A stretch of DNA of 11,442 bases from Acidimangrovimonas sp. (GTDB lineage: Bacteria > Pseudomonadota > Alphaproteobacteria > Rhodobacterales > Rhodobacteraceae): contig JASBUM010000536.1 in NCBI GenBank assembly GCA_030147905.1, positions 1-11,442 of the forward strand, read 5' to 3'. Shown in pieces: positions 1 through 6,118 of the stretch. The notes beneath the pieces were generated by a model. It searched no databases, was not told the origin of the DNA, and saw only the letters and a program-made list of their open reading frames with translations. The translations under genes and the position numbers were made by a program. The stretch's first letter is position 1. Each line of letters opens with the position of its first letter.

Positions 1-1
1 G

Positions 2-652
2 GGGCTTCTGGTGGTGATGACCAGCTTCACCCGCTTCATCATCGTCTTTTCCATGCTGCGCTCGGCCCTCGGGCTGAACCAGACGCCGCCCAACATGGTG
101 CTCAGCGCGATGGCGCTGTTCATGACCTTCTTCGTCATGCAACCGGTGTTCAACGATGCCTGGACGGCCGGGCTGCGGCCGCTCATCAACAACACGATCA
201 CCGAGGAGCAGGCCCTGAACCGGATCGGGCGGCCCTTCAAGATCTTCATGTTCGCCAACACGCGCCCGCGCGACATCGTCCTGTTTCGCGACCTGACCAA
301 GCCGGCAGCGGAGCAGGCCAAGACCCTGCCTGTGCCGCCGGCGGCCAAGACGGCACCCTTGCCGGGCACGCCCGCACCGACCGCGCAATCGGTCAGCTGG
401 CGCGTGCTGGTGCCCGCCTTCATGATCTCGGAGTTGCGGCGCGCCTTCACCATCGGTTTCCTGATCTACCTGCCGTTCGTGGTCATCGACCTGATCGTCG
501 CCTCGGTGCTGATGAGCGCGGGGATGATGATGCTGCCGCCGGTGATGATCTCGCTGCCGTTCAAGGTGATTTTCTTCGTCTTAATCGACGGCTGGTACAT
601 GCTGGCGGGAAGTCTGATGCACAGCTATGTCGCCTATGCCGGCGGGGGATGA
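2..652 (+). CDS. fliP: Flagellar export gate protein FliP, 5'-truncated by window edge
   Basis: FliP is an inner-membrane subunit of the FliPQR export gate of the flagellar type III secretion system, through which rod, hook and filament subunits leave the cell. The window starts inside the gene. The reading frame is open from base 2, so the signal peptide and first membrane segment are missing and about 216 residues remain. Visible family marks are the SFTR-IIVFS-LR-ALG block and QTPPN near the start, then a membrane segment, a periplasmic part, and the C-terminal block with the three-methionine GMMMLPP loop (the gate gasket in FliPQR structures) followed by LPFK and DGW. The periplasmic loop between FRDLT and WRVLVPAF carries a proline/alanine-rich linker about 20 residues longer than the E. 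coli one as I recall it. It is the first gene of a tight operon; the next start codon lies 4 bases after its stop. Identity is certain. Confidence 0.97.
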   Translation, partial: GLLVVMTSFTRFIIVFSMLRSALGLNQTPPNMVLSAMALFMTFFVMQPVFNDAWTAGLRPLINNTITEEQALNRIGRPFKIFMFANTRPRDIVLFRDLTKPAAEQAKTLPVPPAAKTAPLPGTPAPTAQSVSWRVLVPAFMISELRRAFTIGFLIYLPFVVIDLIVASVLMSAGMMMLPPVMISLPFKVIFFVLIDGWYMLAGSLMHSYVAYAGGG

Positions 653-656
653 ACCG

Positions 657-1070
657 ATGATCGACGACCACGCGCCCGCGCAGGCGATCCGGGACGGACT
701 GGCCGCGCATCCGCTGGGCGGCGCGGTGCTGGCGGCGTTGATGGCCGAGGGCGCCGCACCGGACGCGGCCCGAACGGATTCGGTCAGAGCGGATTCGGTC
801 AGAGCGGATTCGGGGGCACCAGCCTCGGGGGCGCCACTCGACGTTGCGACGATGGCGCGCCTTTTGCCGGCGCTGCCCGCCCTGCCCCGCCCGGGCGCCG
901 CCGCGACCGCGCGGGATTCGGCCATCGCCACGCCGCCGGAGGACGAAGATGCACGGGCGCTGGTTCTGATGCTCGCGCTGGTGCTGGAACGGCTGGTGGT
1001 CGACGGCGCCGGTGGCACTGGGGGGAACGCCGGGCCCGGCGAAGCAGGGGAAGACGCGCCATGGCAGTAG
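657..1070 (+). CDS. Unrecognised small protein encoded between fliP and fliG
   Basis: I do not recognise the family. The chosen ATG lies 4 bases after the fliP stop, with a GGGGG-rich ribosome binding site about 9 bases upstream, giving 137 residues. A start at 627 in the same frame would overlap fliP. The protein has an N-terminal alanine-rich helical part (residues 1-45), a pentapeptide repeat DSVRA-DSVRA-DS (about 40-51), a short helical LLPALPALP segment, an acidic PPEDEDARA stretch, and a hydrophobic amphipathic helix ALVLMLALVLERLVV near the C-terminus. No signal peptide or clear transmembrane segment is seen. Its stop overlaps the start of fliG by 10 bases, so it is translated as part of the fliP-fliG operon. 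A flagellar role is inferred only from this position. The position would suit an export-apparatus or C-ring accessory protein, but no motif shows it. Confidence 0.75.
   Translation: MIDDHAPAQAIRDGLAAHPLGGAVLAALMAEGAAPDAARTDSVRADSVRADSGAPASGAPLDVATMARLLPALPALPRPGAAATARDSAIATPPEDEDARALVLMLALVLERLVVDGAGGTGGNAGPGEAGEDAPWQ
775..812 (+). repeat. 15-bp tandem repeat, about 2.5 copies, in frame
   Basis: The unit CGGATTCGGTCAGAG occurs at 775-789 and 790-804, and its first 8 bases recur at 805-812. Fifteen bases is five codons, so the repeat encodes the pentapeptide DSVRA in frame and changes in copy number would keep the frame. Each copy contains GATTC, which matches GANTC, the recognition site of the alphaproteobacterial methyltransferase CcrM. 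Confidence 0.95.
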
Positions 1071-2089
1071 CGATCAAGGCCAAGAAAGAGATGAAGAAGC
1101 TGCGCGGGCCGGAAAAGGCCGCGATCCTGTTCCTGTGCCTCGGCGAGGAGCGCGGCTCGACCCTGATGCAACGTCTCGACGAATACGACATCCACGAGAT
1201 CACCCGCGCGATGGCGGGGCTGGGCGCGATCCCGCCGCAGGTGGTGGAGGCGGTGATCGCGGAATTTCTGGAAAACGCCGGGTCGGGCGGCGCGGTCGTG
1301 GGCTCGATCGAGATGGCCGAGACGATGCTGCGCAATTTCCTGCCGGAAACCCGCGTCGGCGAGATTCTGGGCGAGATCCAGGGCCCGCTCAACGGCCGCA
1401 ACATGTGGGAGAACTTTTCCAACCTCGACGAGCAGGTGATCGCCAACTACCTCAAGGGCGAACATGACCAGACCGTCGCCGCGATCCTGACCAAGGTCAA
1501 ACCCGACGTCTCGGCCAAGGTGCTGCCGCTTCTGGGCAACGAACGGATGCTCGACGTCATCGAGCGGATGATCGGGCTGGAGACCCTGCCGCGCCACGTC
1601 TTGCAGCAGATCGAGGAGACCCTGCAGCAGGAATTCATGACCGCCGCCAAGCGTGCCTCGGGACCCGATCCGCAGCAGCGCATGGCGGACCTGTTCAACA
1701 AGCTCGACAGCACCCTGTTCGAGCGGGTCTCGGAAGAGCTGGAGACGCGCATCCCCGAGGCATTCAGCGCGATCAAGCAGAAGATGTTCACCTTCGACGA
1801 CCTGATCAAGCTCGACGCCAACAGCCTTGCGCGGGTGATGCGCACGGTCGAGGGCAACACCCTGCCGCTGGCGCTGCGTGGCGCCAAGAAGGAGATCCGC
1901 GAGCATTTCCTCAACGCACTGCCGGCGCGGTCACGCGACATGCTGCTCGAGGAAATGGCCGCGATGGGTCCGGTGCGCGGGCGCGACGTGGCGGCGGCAC
2001 AATCGGCACTTGTCGACGGAGCGATGGAACTGGCCGAGGACGAGGTGATCCGGCTGCCGCTCGACGATGACGACGTGCTGATCGAATGA
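1061..2089 (+). CDS. fliG: Flagellar motor switch protein FliG
   Basis: FliG is the rotor protein on the cytoplasmic face of the MS ring. It binds FliF and FliM, and its C-terminal charged helix works against the stator to make torque. The 342-residue length fits the family (E. coli 331). Visible marks: RGPEKAAILFLCLG in the N-terminal domain (15-28), EHDQ at 134-137 where the family has EHPQ, MFTF at 242-245 (the MFXF motif), FDDL after it, and the torque helix. Aligned to E. coli, R290 matches R281, E297 and E298 replace D288 and D289, R306 in GPVR matches R297, and R273 replaces K264. The key charges are therefore kept, with conservative changes. The start at 1061 has AGGGGA about 10 bases upstream. 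It overlaps the preceding gene by 10 bases and the following one by an ATGA junction. Identity is certain. Confidence 0.98.
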   Translation: MAVAIKAKKEMKKLRGPEKAAILFLCLGEERGSTLMQRLDEYDIHEITRAMAGLGAIPPQVVEAVIAEFLENAGSGGAVVGSIEMAETMLRNFLPETRVGEILGEIQGPLNGRNMWENFSNLDEQVIANYLKGEHDQTVAAILTKVKPDVSAKVLPLLGNERMLDVIERMIGLETLPRHVLQQIEETLQQEFMTAAKRASGPDPQQRMADLFNKLDSTLFERVSEELETRIPEAFSAIKQKMFTFDDLIKLDANSLARVMRTVEGNTLPLALRGAKKEIREHFLNALPARSRDMLLEEMAAMGPVRGRDVAAAQSALVDGAMELAEDEVIRLPLDDDDVLIE

Positions 2090-3270
2090 GCCTGGGCGGT
2101 CCCTCCGATCCGCTCGGCGCGGTCGCGGCGGGCGCGCTCAACGCCAATGCGCGGCCGCTGCGCGAGGCGCTCGGGCGCGGATGGATCACGGGACGGATCA
2201 TTGCGGTGCAGGAGGGCGGCGCCTACCGGGTGGGAACCGCCTTCGGCCAGCTTCTCCTTCAGGCGGCGGCGGGTCGCTTCCAGACGGGCGAGGCAGTGCG
2301 GCTGCGGCTTGATCCGGGTTCGGGGCAGATGGTGGCGGAACCCGCGCGCGCCGGTGGGCCGGGTGCCCAGGCGATGGGGGCCCAAGCGACGGGTTCCCAG
2401 ACGACGGGTCGGCCGGCGGCCGGTGGCGCGGCAGCGGGACAGGCCGGAACGCCGGGGGCCGGAACGGGGGCCGCAATGCGGGCCGGCTCAGGCACCGGGC
2501 CGGCGCCCGCCAGTGCCGGGGGTGGCCTCCTCCAGCCCGGCGCGGAATCCGCTCAGATCCGCGCGGACCCGGCGGCGGCCCTTCTGGCCGGGCGCGGCAA
2601 CCCGGCGATCCAGGCCGCGATCCTCTCGGGGCTGGCGCCGGTCAGTACCGGCGCACCCGCCGCAGAGGGCGCCCTGGCCTCGGTCTTCCCACAGGCCGGA
2701 AGCCCGGTCTTCTCGCTGATCGCGGCGCTGTTTCCCGCGCTCGTCATCGACGGACGCCTGGCCGAGATGGCCCGACGCGCGCGCCGCCGATATGGCGGAC
2801 CCGGCCGGTACGCGCGCGCTGCCGAAACCGCCTTGGCCGAGGACGAACCTGCCGCGGATGACGGCACCGCCGCCCCCGTGCCGACCGCCGGCCGGATCGA
2901 ATGGTCGATGCCGCTGTTCTCGGGCGAGGCGATGCTGCGCGCGCGCTGGCAGCTCGACCATGGCGTGCCACCCGCCGCGGCCGACCCCTCCGCGGCCGAC
3001 CCCACCGCTGACGGTGCCGAAGCCGAGGCGGCGCCCGACGCGGATACCGCGCCCGGGCTTCACGCGCGGCTGGAAATCACCCTCGACCGCCATGGCAGGG
3101 TCGTCGTCGACGGCTGGCAGGACGCCCGAACGATCACGGTGCGGGTCACCAGCGGTCAGGCGCTGGGGCGGGAACTGGCCGCCGCGATCGAGGCCCGCGC
3201 GCAGGCGCTCGCACGCGGGCTGAACCGGCGCCTGTCGCTGCAATGGACGCTCGCGCCCACGCCCCGTTGA
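2086..3270 (+). CDS. FliK-like flagellar hook-length control candidate
   Basis: The gene starts inside the fliG stop (ATGA), so it is translationally coupled to it. The 394-residue product has three parts. Residues 25-86 look like a small beta domain (GWITGRIIAVQ, YRVGTAFGQLLL, GEAVRLRLD), similar to the N-terminal domain of many FliK proteins. Residues 87-150 are very low complexity (Gly, Ala, Gln, Thr, Pro). The C-terminal part (about 270-393) has a PLFSGEAMLRARW strand, an acidic Ala/Asp/Pro insert at 295-323, then RLEITLDRHGRVVVDGW, and an amphipathic helix before a final LSLQWTLAP strand. This strand and helix order resembles the FliK C-terminal substrate-switch domain. FliK is a secreted ruler that stops hook growth and switches export to filament proteins. 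The assignment rests on architecture and operon position, not on a diagnostic motif, so it is tentative. The reading frame itself is secure. Confidence 0.5.
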   Translation: MSLGGPSDPLGAVAAGALNANARPLREALGRGWITGRIIAVQEGGAYRVGTAFGQLLLQAAAGRFQTGEAVRLRLDPGSGQMVAEPARAGGPGAQAMGAQATGSQTTGRPAAGGAAAGQAGTPGAGTGAAMRAGSGTGPAPASAGGGLLQPGAESAQIRADPAAALLAGRGNPAIQAAILSGLAPVSTGAPAAEGALASVFPQAGSPVFSLIAALFPALVIDGRLAEMARRARRRYGGPGRYARAAETALAEDEPAADDGTAAPVPTAGRIEWSMPLFSGEAMLRARWQLDHGVPPAAADPSAADPTADGAEAEAAPDADTAPGLHARLEITLDRHGRVVVDGWQDARTITVRVTSGQALGRELAAAIEARAQALARGLNRRLSLQWTLAPTPR

Positions 3271-3275
3271 CGGGG
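3262..3275 (+). terminator. Weak candidate stem-loop at the end of the fliP-fliG operon
   Basis: CCCCG (3262-3266) and CGGGG (3271-3275) form a 5-bp GC stem with a TTGA loop that includes the stop codon of the FliK-like gene. It is followed only by ATCTT rather than a clean T run. A second, longer-looped pairing (TGCCGC 3280-3285 with GCGGCA 3297-3302) lies just beyond. Both sit in the 50-base gap between convergent genes, where a terminator is expected, but neither is convincing. Confidence 0.25.
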
Positions 3276-3320
3276 ATCTTGCCGCCCGGCCGGCGCGCGG
3301 CAGCTCGCCGGGAGCCGTAT

Positions 3321-4151
3321 TCAGTTGTAGATCTTCAGGGCCGAGAGGTCGATCGACGCGATGTTCAGCGTGGCGGGCACGAACTGGCCGCCGGCAGCAA
3401 AGGCAGCCGCGCCCGCCATCATCGTCACCGCCGGATCCGTCGCGGCGTTCTGCTGGGCGTTCTTGGCGTCCGACAGCGCGACATACTTGTCGACCAGCCG
3501 GGCAACCTCGGCCGGGTCGCGCAGCTTGGTGATGTCGTATTTCTGCTGGAACAGGGACACCTGACGGGTCAGGTCCTGGTTCACCACGCCCTGGGGAATG
3601 CCAAGCGCGGTGCGCATGAATTCCCCCATCTTCTTGTCCTTGAGAATATCGTACCAGCTGGTGACCTGACCCACCTTCTGGCGAAAGTTCAGCACCGCAC
3701 CGACGGTCGCGTTCTGCGCGCCCTCGGTGTTGATGTATTGCTGCTGGACGAAACGCTGGACGATCTGGTCCTGCCAGACGCTCGACCCGGTGTTGGGATT
3801 GGCGGTGCCGGCGTTGGTGAAGCCCATCGCGTTGTAGAGATCGGCAAACCGCGGGTCCGTCATCCGGTTGATGAGCGAGGCCGGATCGGCCGGGTTGCTT
3901 TCCAGGATCTTCTGGATCATCGCCTTGCCGAACATCTGGTCCTTGAGGTCGAAGGCCTTCATCACGAAGCTGTAGACATCGTAATTGTTGACCAGATCCT
4001 TCGCGCTTTGTATGCCGCCCACCGCCTTGCGGAAATTGGCGATGGCGCGGGCGGTGGCGGGGTCGTTGCGGATGCCTTGAAGTTGCGCGGTCTCGGTCTT
4101 GTCCAGAAGCGTCAGCGCCACGCGGCTGGTCATGCCCGAGATCGAGATCAT
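3321..4151 (-). CDS. DUF1217 family flagellar-cluster protein
   Basis: The 276-residue product matches what I know of the DUF1217 family, found mainly in alphaproteobacterial flagellar clusters and without an established function. Visible family blocks are VNNYDVYSFVMKAFDLKD (54-71), ESNPADPASLINRMTDPRF (84-102), and FRQKVGQ-TSWYDILKDKKMGEFMRTALGIP (156-186), followed by a helical FQQKYDITKLRDPAEVARLVDKYV segment. The last 40 residues are Ala/Gly-rich and end in a polar tail. There is no signal peptide; the protein is soluble and mostly helical. Its ATG overlaps the flbT stop by 4 bases (ATGA), so it is the third gene of flaF-flbT-DUF1217 and translationally coupled. An internal Met at residue 7 is an alternative start. 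The context suggests a role with filament or hook assembly or with flagellin control, but this is inference. Family call fairly sure, function unknown. Confidence 0.85.
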   Translation of the reverse strand: MISISGMTSRVALTLLDKTETAQLQGIRNDPATARAIANFRKAVGGIQSAKDLVNNYDVYSFVMKAFDLKDQMFGKAMIQKILESNPADPASLINRMTDPRFADLYNAMGFTNAGTANPNTGSSVWQDQIVQRFVQQQYINTEGAQNATVGAVLNFRQKVGQVTSWYDILKDKKMGEFMRTALGIPQGVVNQDLTRQVSLFQQKYDITKLRDPAEVARLVDKYVALSDAKNAQQNAATDPAVTMMAGAAAFAAGGQFVPATLNIASIDLSALKIYN

Positions 4152-4606
4152 TGCCAGGCCTCCCGCGCATCCTCCGGGGTCGGGGACGCGCCGGCACCCG
4201 CGCGGCGCGCCTGATCGGCGCTGTAGGCGAGCACCGCCTCTTCGTGGCGCATCAGCGGGCGCAGGGCGGTCATCGCCTTGTAGAAGTCGGTCGCGGCGAC
4301 ATGGGTCGCGGCCTCGAAGACGCCGCCGAGCTTGTCGGCGGAGAAGATGGTGGTCAGGTCGACCAGCCGGCTCTGAATCACCGGCACCAGCTTTTCGCGC
4401 GTATCGGCCTGCACCAGCGCGGTCTGGATCAGGAAATAGACCAGCCGCACGGGCGAGGCCGCGTCGCCCTCGTCAAGCAGATCGTCGCCGCGCACGACAT
4501 CGGCGCGGGTCTCGATGGTGATGACCTGCCGGCGGTCGGAATTGCGGATGACGCAGCCGTTGACGATGAGCCTCTCGTTGGGCTTGAGCGTCAGCTTCAG
4601 TCCCAT
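4148..4606 (-). CDS. flbT: Flagellin synthesis post-transcriptional regulator FlbT
   Basis: FlbT is an alphaproteobacterial RNA-linked regulator. In Caulobacter it acts on the 5' leader of flagellin mRNA and lowers its stability and translation until the hook is complete. The 152-residue protein shows the family pattern: MGLKLTLKPNERLIVNGCVIRN-DRR at the N-terminus, then ADVVRGDDLL, VYFLIQTALVQ, a DFYKAM helix at 107-112, and an Ala-rich variable C-terminal tail. The Shine-Dalgarno AAGGGG sits about 7 bases before the ATG and overlaps the last codons of flaF, leaving one base between the flaF stop and the flbT start. The stop overlaps the DUF1217 gene by 4 bases. The target is presumably the flagellin leader just upstream in this window (6002-6120). 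Confidence 0.96.
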   Translation of the reverse strand: MGLKLTLKPNERLIVNGCVIRNSDRRQVITIETRADVVRGDDLLDEGDAASPVRLVYFLIQTALVQADTREKLVPVIQSRLVDLTTIFSADKLGGVFEAATHVAATDFYKAMTALRPLMRHEEAVLAYSADQARRAGAGASPTPEDAREAWQ

Positions 4607-4607
4607 C

Positions 4608-5030
4608 TCAGGCCCCTTCCGCAGCCGGCTCCGCGGGCTGCACAGGGTTCGGGTCGCCGCCGAGCCCGGCGATGATGTTCTTGTTGACGTCGACCAGCGG
4701 CGCGATCGGGGCGGCGCCGCGCATCACCATCTGGGTGTGACGTTCGACCCAATGGCCAAGCGACAGGATCCCGGCCTTGAGCGGCCCGGGAAGGGTGTTG
4801 TCGGGCTCGGCCACGTCGGACATGAAGGATTGCCAGATCTGTTCGTTTTCCCACAGATGCAGGCCCAGATCCGCCGCCAGAAGCGCAAGCCGCGCGCCGT
4901 GGTCGGTGGCACCGTCGAATTCGGCGCAATAGCGTTCCATCCGCCCGGTCAGCCGCGCGAGGATGCGCCTTTCGATCTGACGCGGGGTTTCGGTCTGCTC
5001 GAGCGTCCGCTTGTAGGCTGCAAAGCTCAT
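4608..5030 (-). CDS. flaF: Flagellin biosynthesis regulator FlaF
   Basis: FlaF is a small alphaproteobacterial protein that binds or acts on flagellin and is needed for flagellin production and secretion. It works with FlbT, which it partly opposes in Caulobacter. The 140-residue product shows the family pattern: Y-T-E-PR-IE near the N-terminus (6-20), a long helix to residue 40, LHLWENEQIWQSFMSDVAEPDNTLP (57-81), the LKAGILSLGHWVERHT helix (84-99), and PLVDVNKNIIAGL (111-123). The tail after residue 124 is Pro/Glu/Ala-rich. AGGA lies a suitable distance before the ATG. The gene lies downstream of the flagellin gene on the same strand, after a strong hairpin, so it may have its own promoter in 5031-5120 or depend on read-through. 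I see no clear promoter there. Confidence 0.94.
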   Translation of the reverse strand: MSFAAYKRTLEQTETPRQIERRILARLTGRMERYCAEFDGATDHGARLALLAADLGLHLWENEQIWQSFMSDVAEPDNTLPGPLKAGILSLGHWVERHTQMVMRGAAPIAPLVDVNKNIIAGLGGDPNPVQPAEPAAEGA

Positions 5031-5120
5031 TCCGTCATCCTGTATTCGTCTCGCCTCTGTTCAACCCAGGGTAGCACACGCGGGTTAAAGCCGCTTTTCG
5101 TCCGCTACCCCGCCGGCGGT

Positions 5121-5148
5121 GAAAGGCCCCGCGCGGGCGGGACCTTTC
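5121..5148 (-). terminator. Flagellin gene terminator hairpin
   Basis: GAAAGGCCCCGC (5121-5132) and GCGGGACCTTTC (5137-5148) are inverted repeats separated by GCGG. Read as minus-strand RNA they form a 12-bp stem with one U-G wobble and a 4-base loop, starting about 19 bases after the flagellin stop. The T tract is contained in the 3' arm (CCTTTC), and no long U run follows. The wobble pair forms only in the minus-strand transcript (plus-strand RNA would have a C-A mismatch), which fits termination of the flagellin message. Confidence 0.75.
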
Positions 5149-5167
5149 CGGACCGTGACGGTCGCGA

Positions 5168-6001
5168 TCAGCGGAACAGGCTCAGGATGTTCTGCGGCGC
5201 GCGGTTCGCGATCGAGAGCGATTGCGTCGCAAGCTGCTGCTGCACCTGGTAGGACTGAAGCTTGGCCGCTTCCTGCTCCATGTTGGCATCCACCAGCTTG
5301 CCGACACCGGCGTCGAGCTTGTCGGTCAGCTTGCCGAGGAAGTCCTGCTGCGTCTGCAGGGCGCTTTCGGTGACGCCGAGCGAGGTCGCCGCGTTGATGG
5401 CCAGCGTCAGCTGTCCCTGGGCCGTGTTCAGATCCGCCTGCAGCGCCGCGGACGACGCCGTGGTGGTGTTGATCTTGATCTGGCCGAGGGTCGAGGCGAT
5501 CGCCTGCAGGTTGACCTTGCTGAAGGTCATCGTCGTGGTCGAGAAGGTGCCGCCCGCACGCGAGATCCCGGTCACGACAACAACCGCCGAGGTCGAGGTG
5601 ACCAGGTCGTTGCCGTTGAAGGTCGCCTGGCTGATGGTGGTCTTCATCTGCGAGACCAGGCTGTCGAGTTCGGATTGCACCTTGGACTTGTCGACCCCCG
5701 AACCCTGTGCAAACGACACCCGCTGCACGAATTGCTGGGCGAGGTTGTTCACCGTCTGGGCACCAAGCGACGCGGTCGAGACCGAGTTCTTGGTCATCGT
5801 CAGGCTTTCGTTGATCGACTTGTACATGCCGCTGTCGCCCTTCATCGATTCGGAAATCGCGAAGTAGGCGGCACTGTCCTTGGCCGATTGCACCTTCAGG
5901 CCGGTGGAGATCCGGCTCTGGGTGGTGTTCAGCTCCTGGTTGACCGTCTGAAGGGTCTGCAGGGCCGTCATGGCCGAGGTGTTGGTGAGAATGGAAGACA
6001 T
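5168..6001 (-). CDS. fliC: Flagellin (flagellar filament subunit)
   Basis: Flagellin is secreted through the flagellar export gate and polymerises under the filament cap into the helical filament. The 277-residue protein has the typical ends: MSSILTNTSAMTALQTL and ISTGLKVQSAKDSAAY-AIS in the N-terminal D0/D1 helices, ELDSLVSQM-TTISQATFNG-DLV (111-134), and a C-terminal helix ending SLSIANRAPQNILSLFR. The central part (about 135-190) is short and Thr/Ser/Val-rich, so the outer D2/D3 domains are essentially absent, as in many alphaproteobacterial flagellins. GAGGAAAG precedes the ATG as a good ribosome binding site. Upstream lie a CtrA box and an mRNA hairpin; downstream is a strong terminator, then flaF-flbT. 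The paralogue name (fliC, flaA, fljK) cannot be settled from this window. Confidence 0.97.
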   Translation of the reverse strand: MSSILTNTSAMTALQTLQTVNQELNTTQSRISTGLKVQSAKDSAAYFAISESMKGDSGMYKSINESLTMTKNSVSTASLGAQTVNNLAQQFVQRVSFAQGSGVDKSKVQSELDSLVSQMKTTISQATFNGNDLVTSTSAVVVVTGISRAGGTFSTTTMTFSKVNLQAIASTLGQIKINTTTASSAALQADLNTAQGQLTLAINAATSLGVTESALQTQQDFLGKLTDKLDAGVGKLVDANMEQEAAKLQSYQVQQQLATQSLSIANRAPQNILSLFR

Positions 6002-6033
6002 CTGCTTTCCTCAAGTCTTTTTTATTCACCATA

Positions 6034-6054
6034 TTTCCGTCTTCTGACCGGAAA
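6034..6054 (-). promoter_or_regulatory. Hairpin in the flagellin mRNA leader
   Basis: TTTCCG (6034-6039) and CGGAAA (6049-6054) are a perfect 6-bp inverted repeat around a 9-base loop. They lie about 33 bases before the flagellin ATG on the transcribed (minus) strand, in an AU-rich leader. A smaller CGGTC-ATG-GACCG stem (6060-6072) lies just upstream in the message. The position suits a site of post-transcriptional control, for which FlbT, encoded next door, is the natural candidate. The pairing is visible; the function is inferred. Confidence 0.45.
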
Positions 6055-6102
6055 CGGCGCGGTCATGGACCGGGACCGTGAAAAGCGATGTTGCAATGGA
6101 GG

Positions 6103-6118
6103 TTAACGCAAGTTTAAC
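6103..6118 (-). promoter_or_regulatory. CtrA box upstream of flagellin
   Basis: TTAA (6103-6106), 7 bases, TTAA (6114-6117) is a perfect match to the CtrA consensus TTAA-N7-TTAA. A C follows the second half-site on both strands, giving TTAAC in each direction. It lies about 100 bases upstream of the flagellin ATG and 3 bases from the end of the flgN-like gene. In a GC-rich region such a match is unlikely by chance. CtrA, the alphaproteobacterial cell-cycle and motility regulator, is known to control flagellar genes. The transcript would start somewhere between this box and the leader hairpin. I could not place a convincing -10 element. Confidence 0.7.

Noticed and set aside
581..1906. Long open frame on the minus strand opposite the fliP end, the unknown gene and fliG
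   Set aside because: It is antisense to secure genes; its Arg/His/Leu-rich translation has no domain, and such frames are common in GC-rich DNA.
2488..4197. 569-codon open frame on the minus strand spanning the FliK-like and DUF1217 genes
   Set aside because: It crosses two convergent real genes, has a biased Gly/Arg/Pro composition, and shows no family pattern.
3243..4214. Plus-strand open frame opposite the DUF1217 gene
   Set aside because: The opposite strand carries the clear DUF1217 protein with coupled start and stop; this frame is its shadow.
5031..5120. Promoter for flaF
   Set aside because: TTGAAC on the minus strand has no -10 at a proper distance, and no CtrA pair accompanies the TTAA at 5085-5088.
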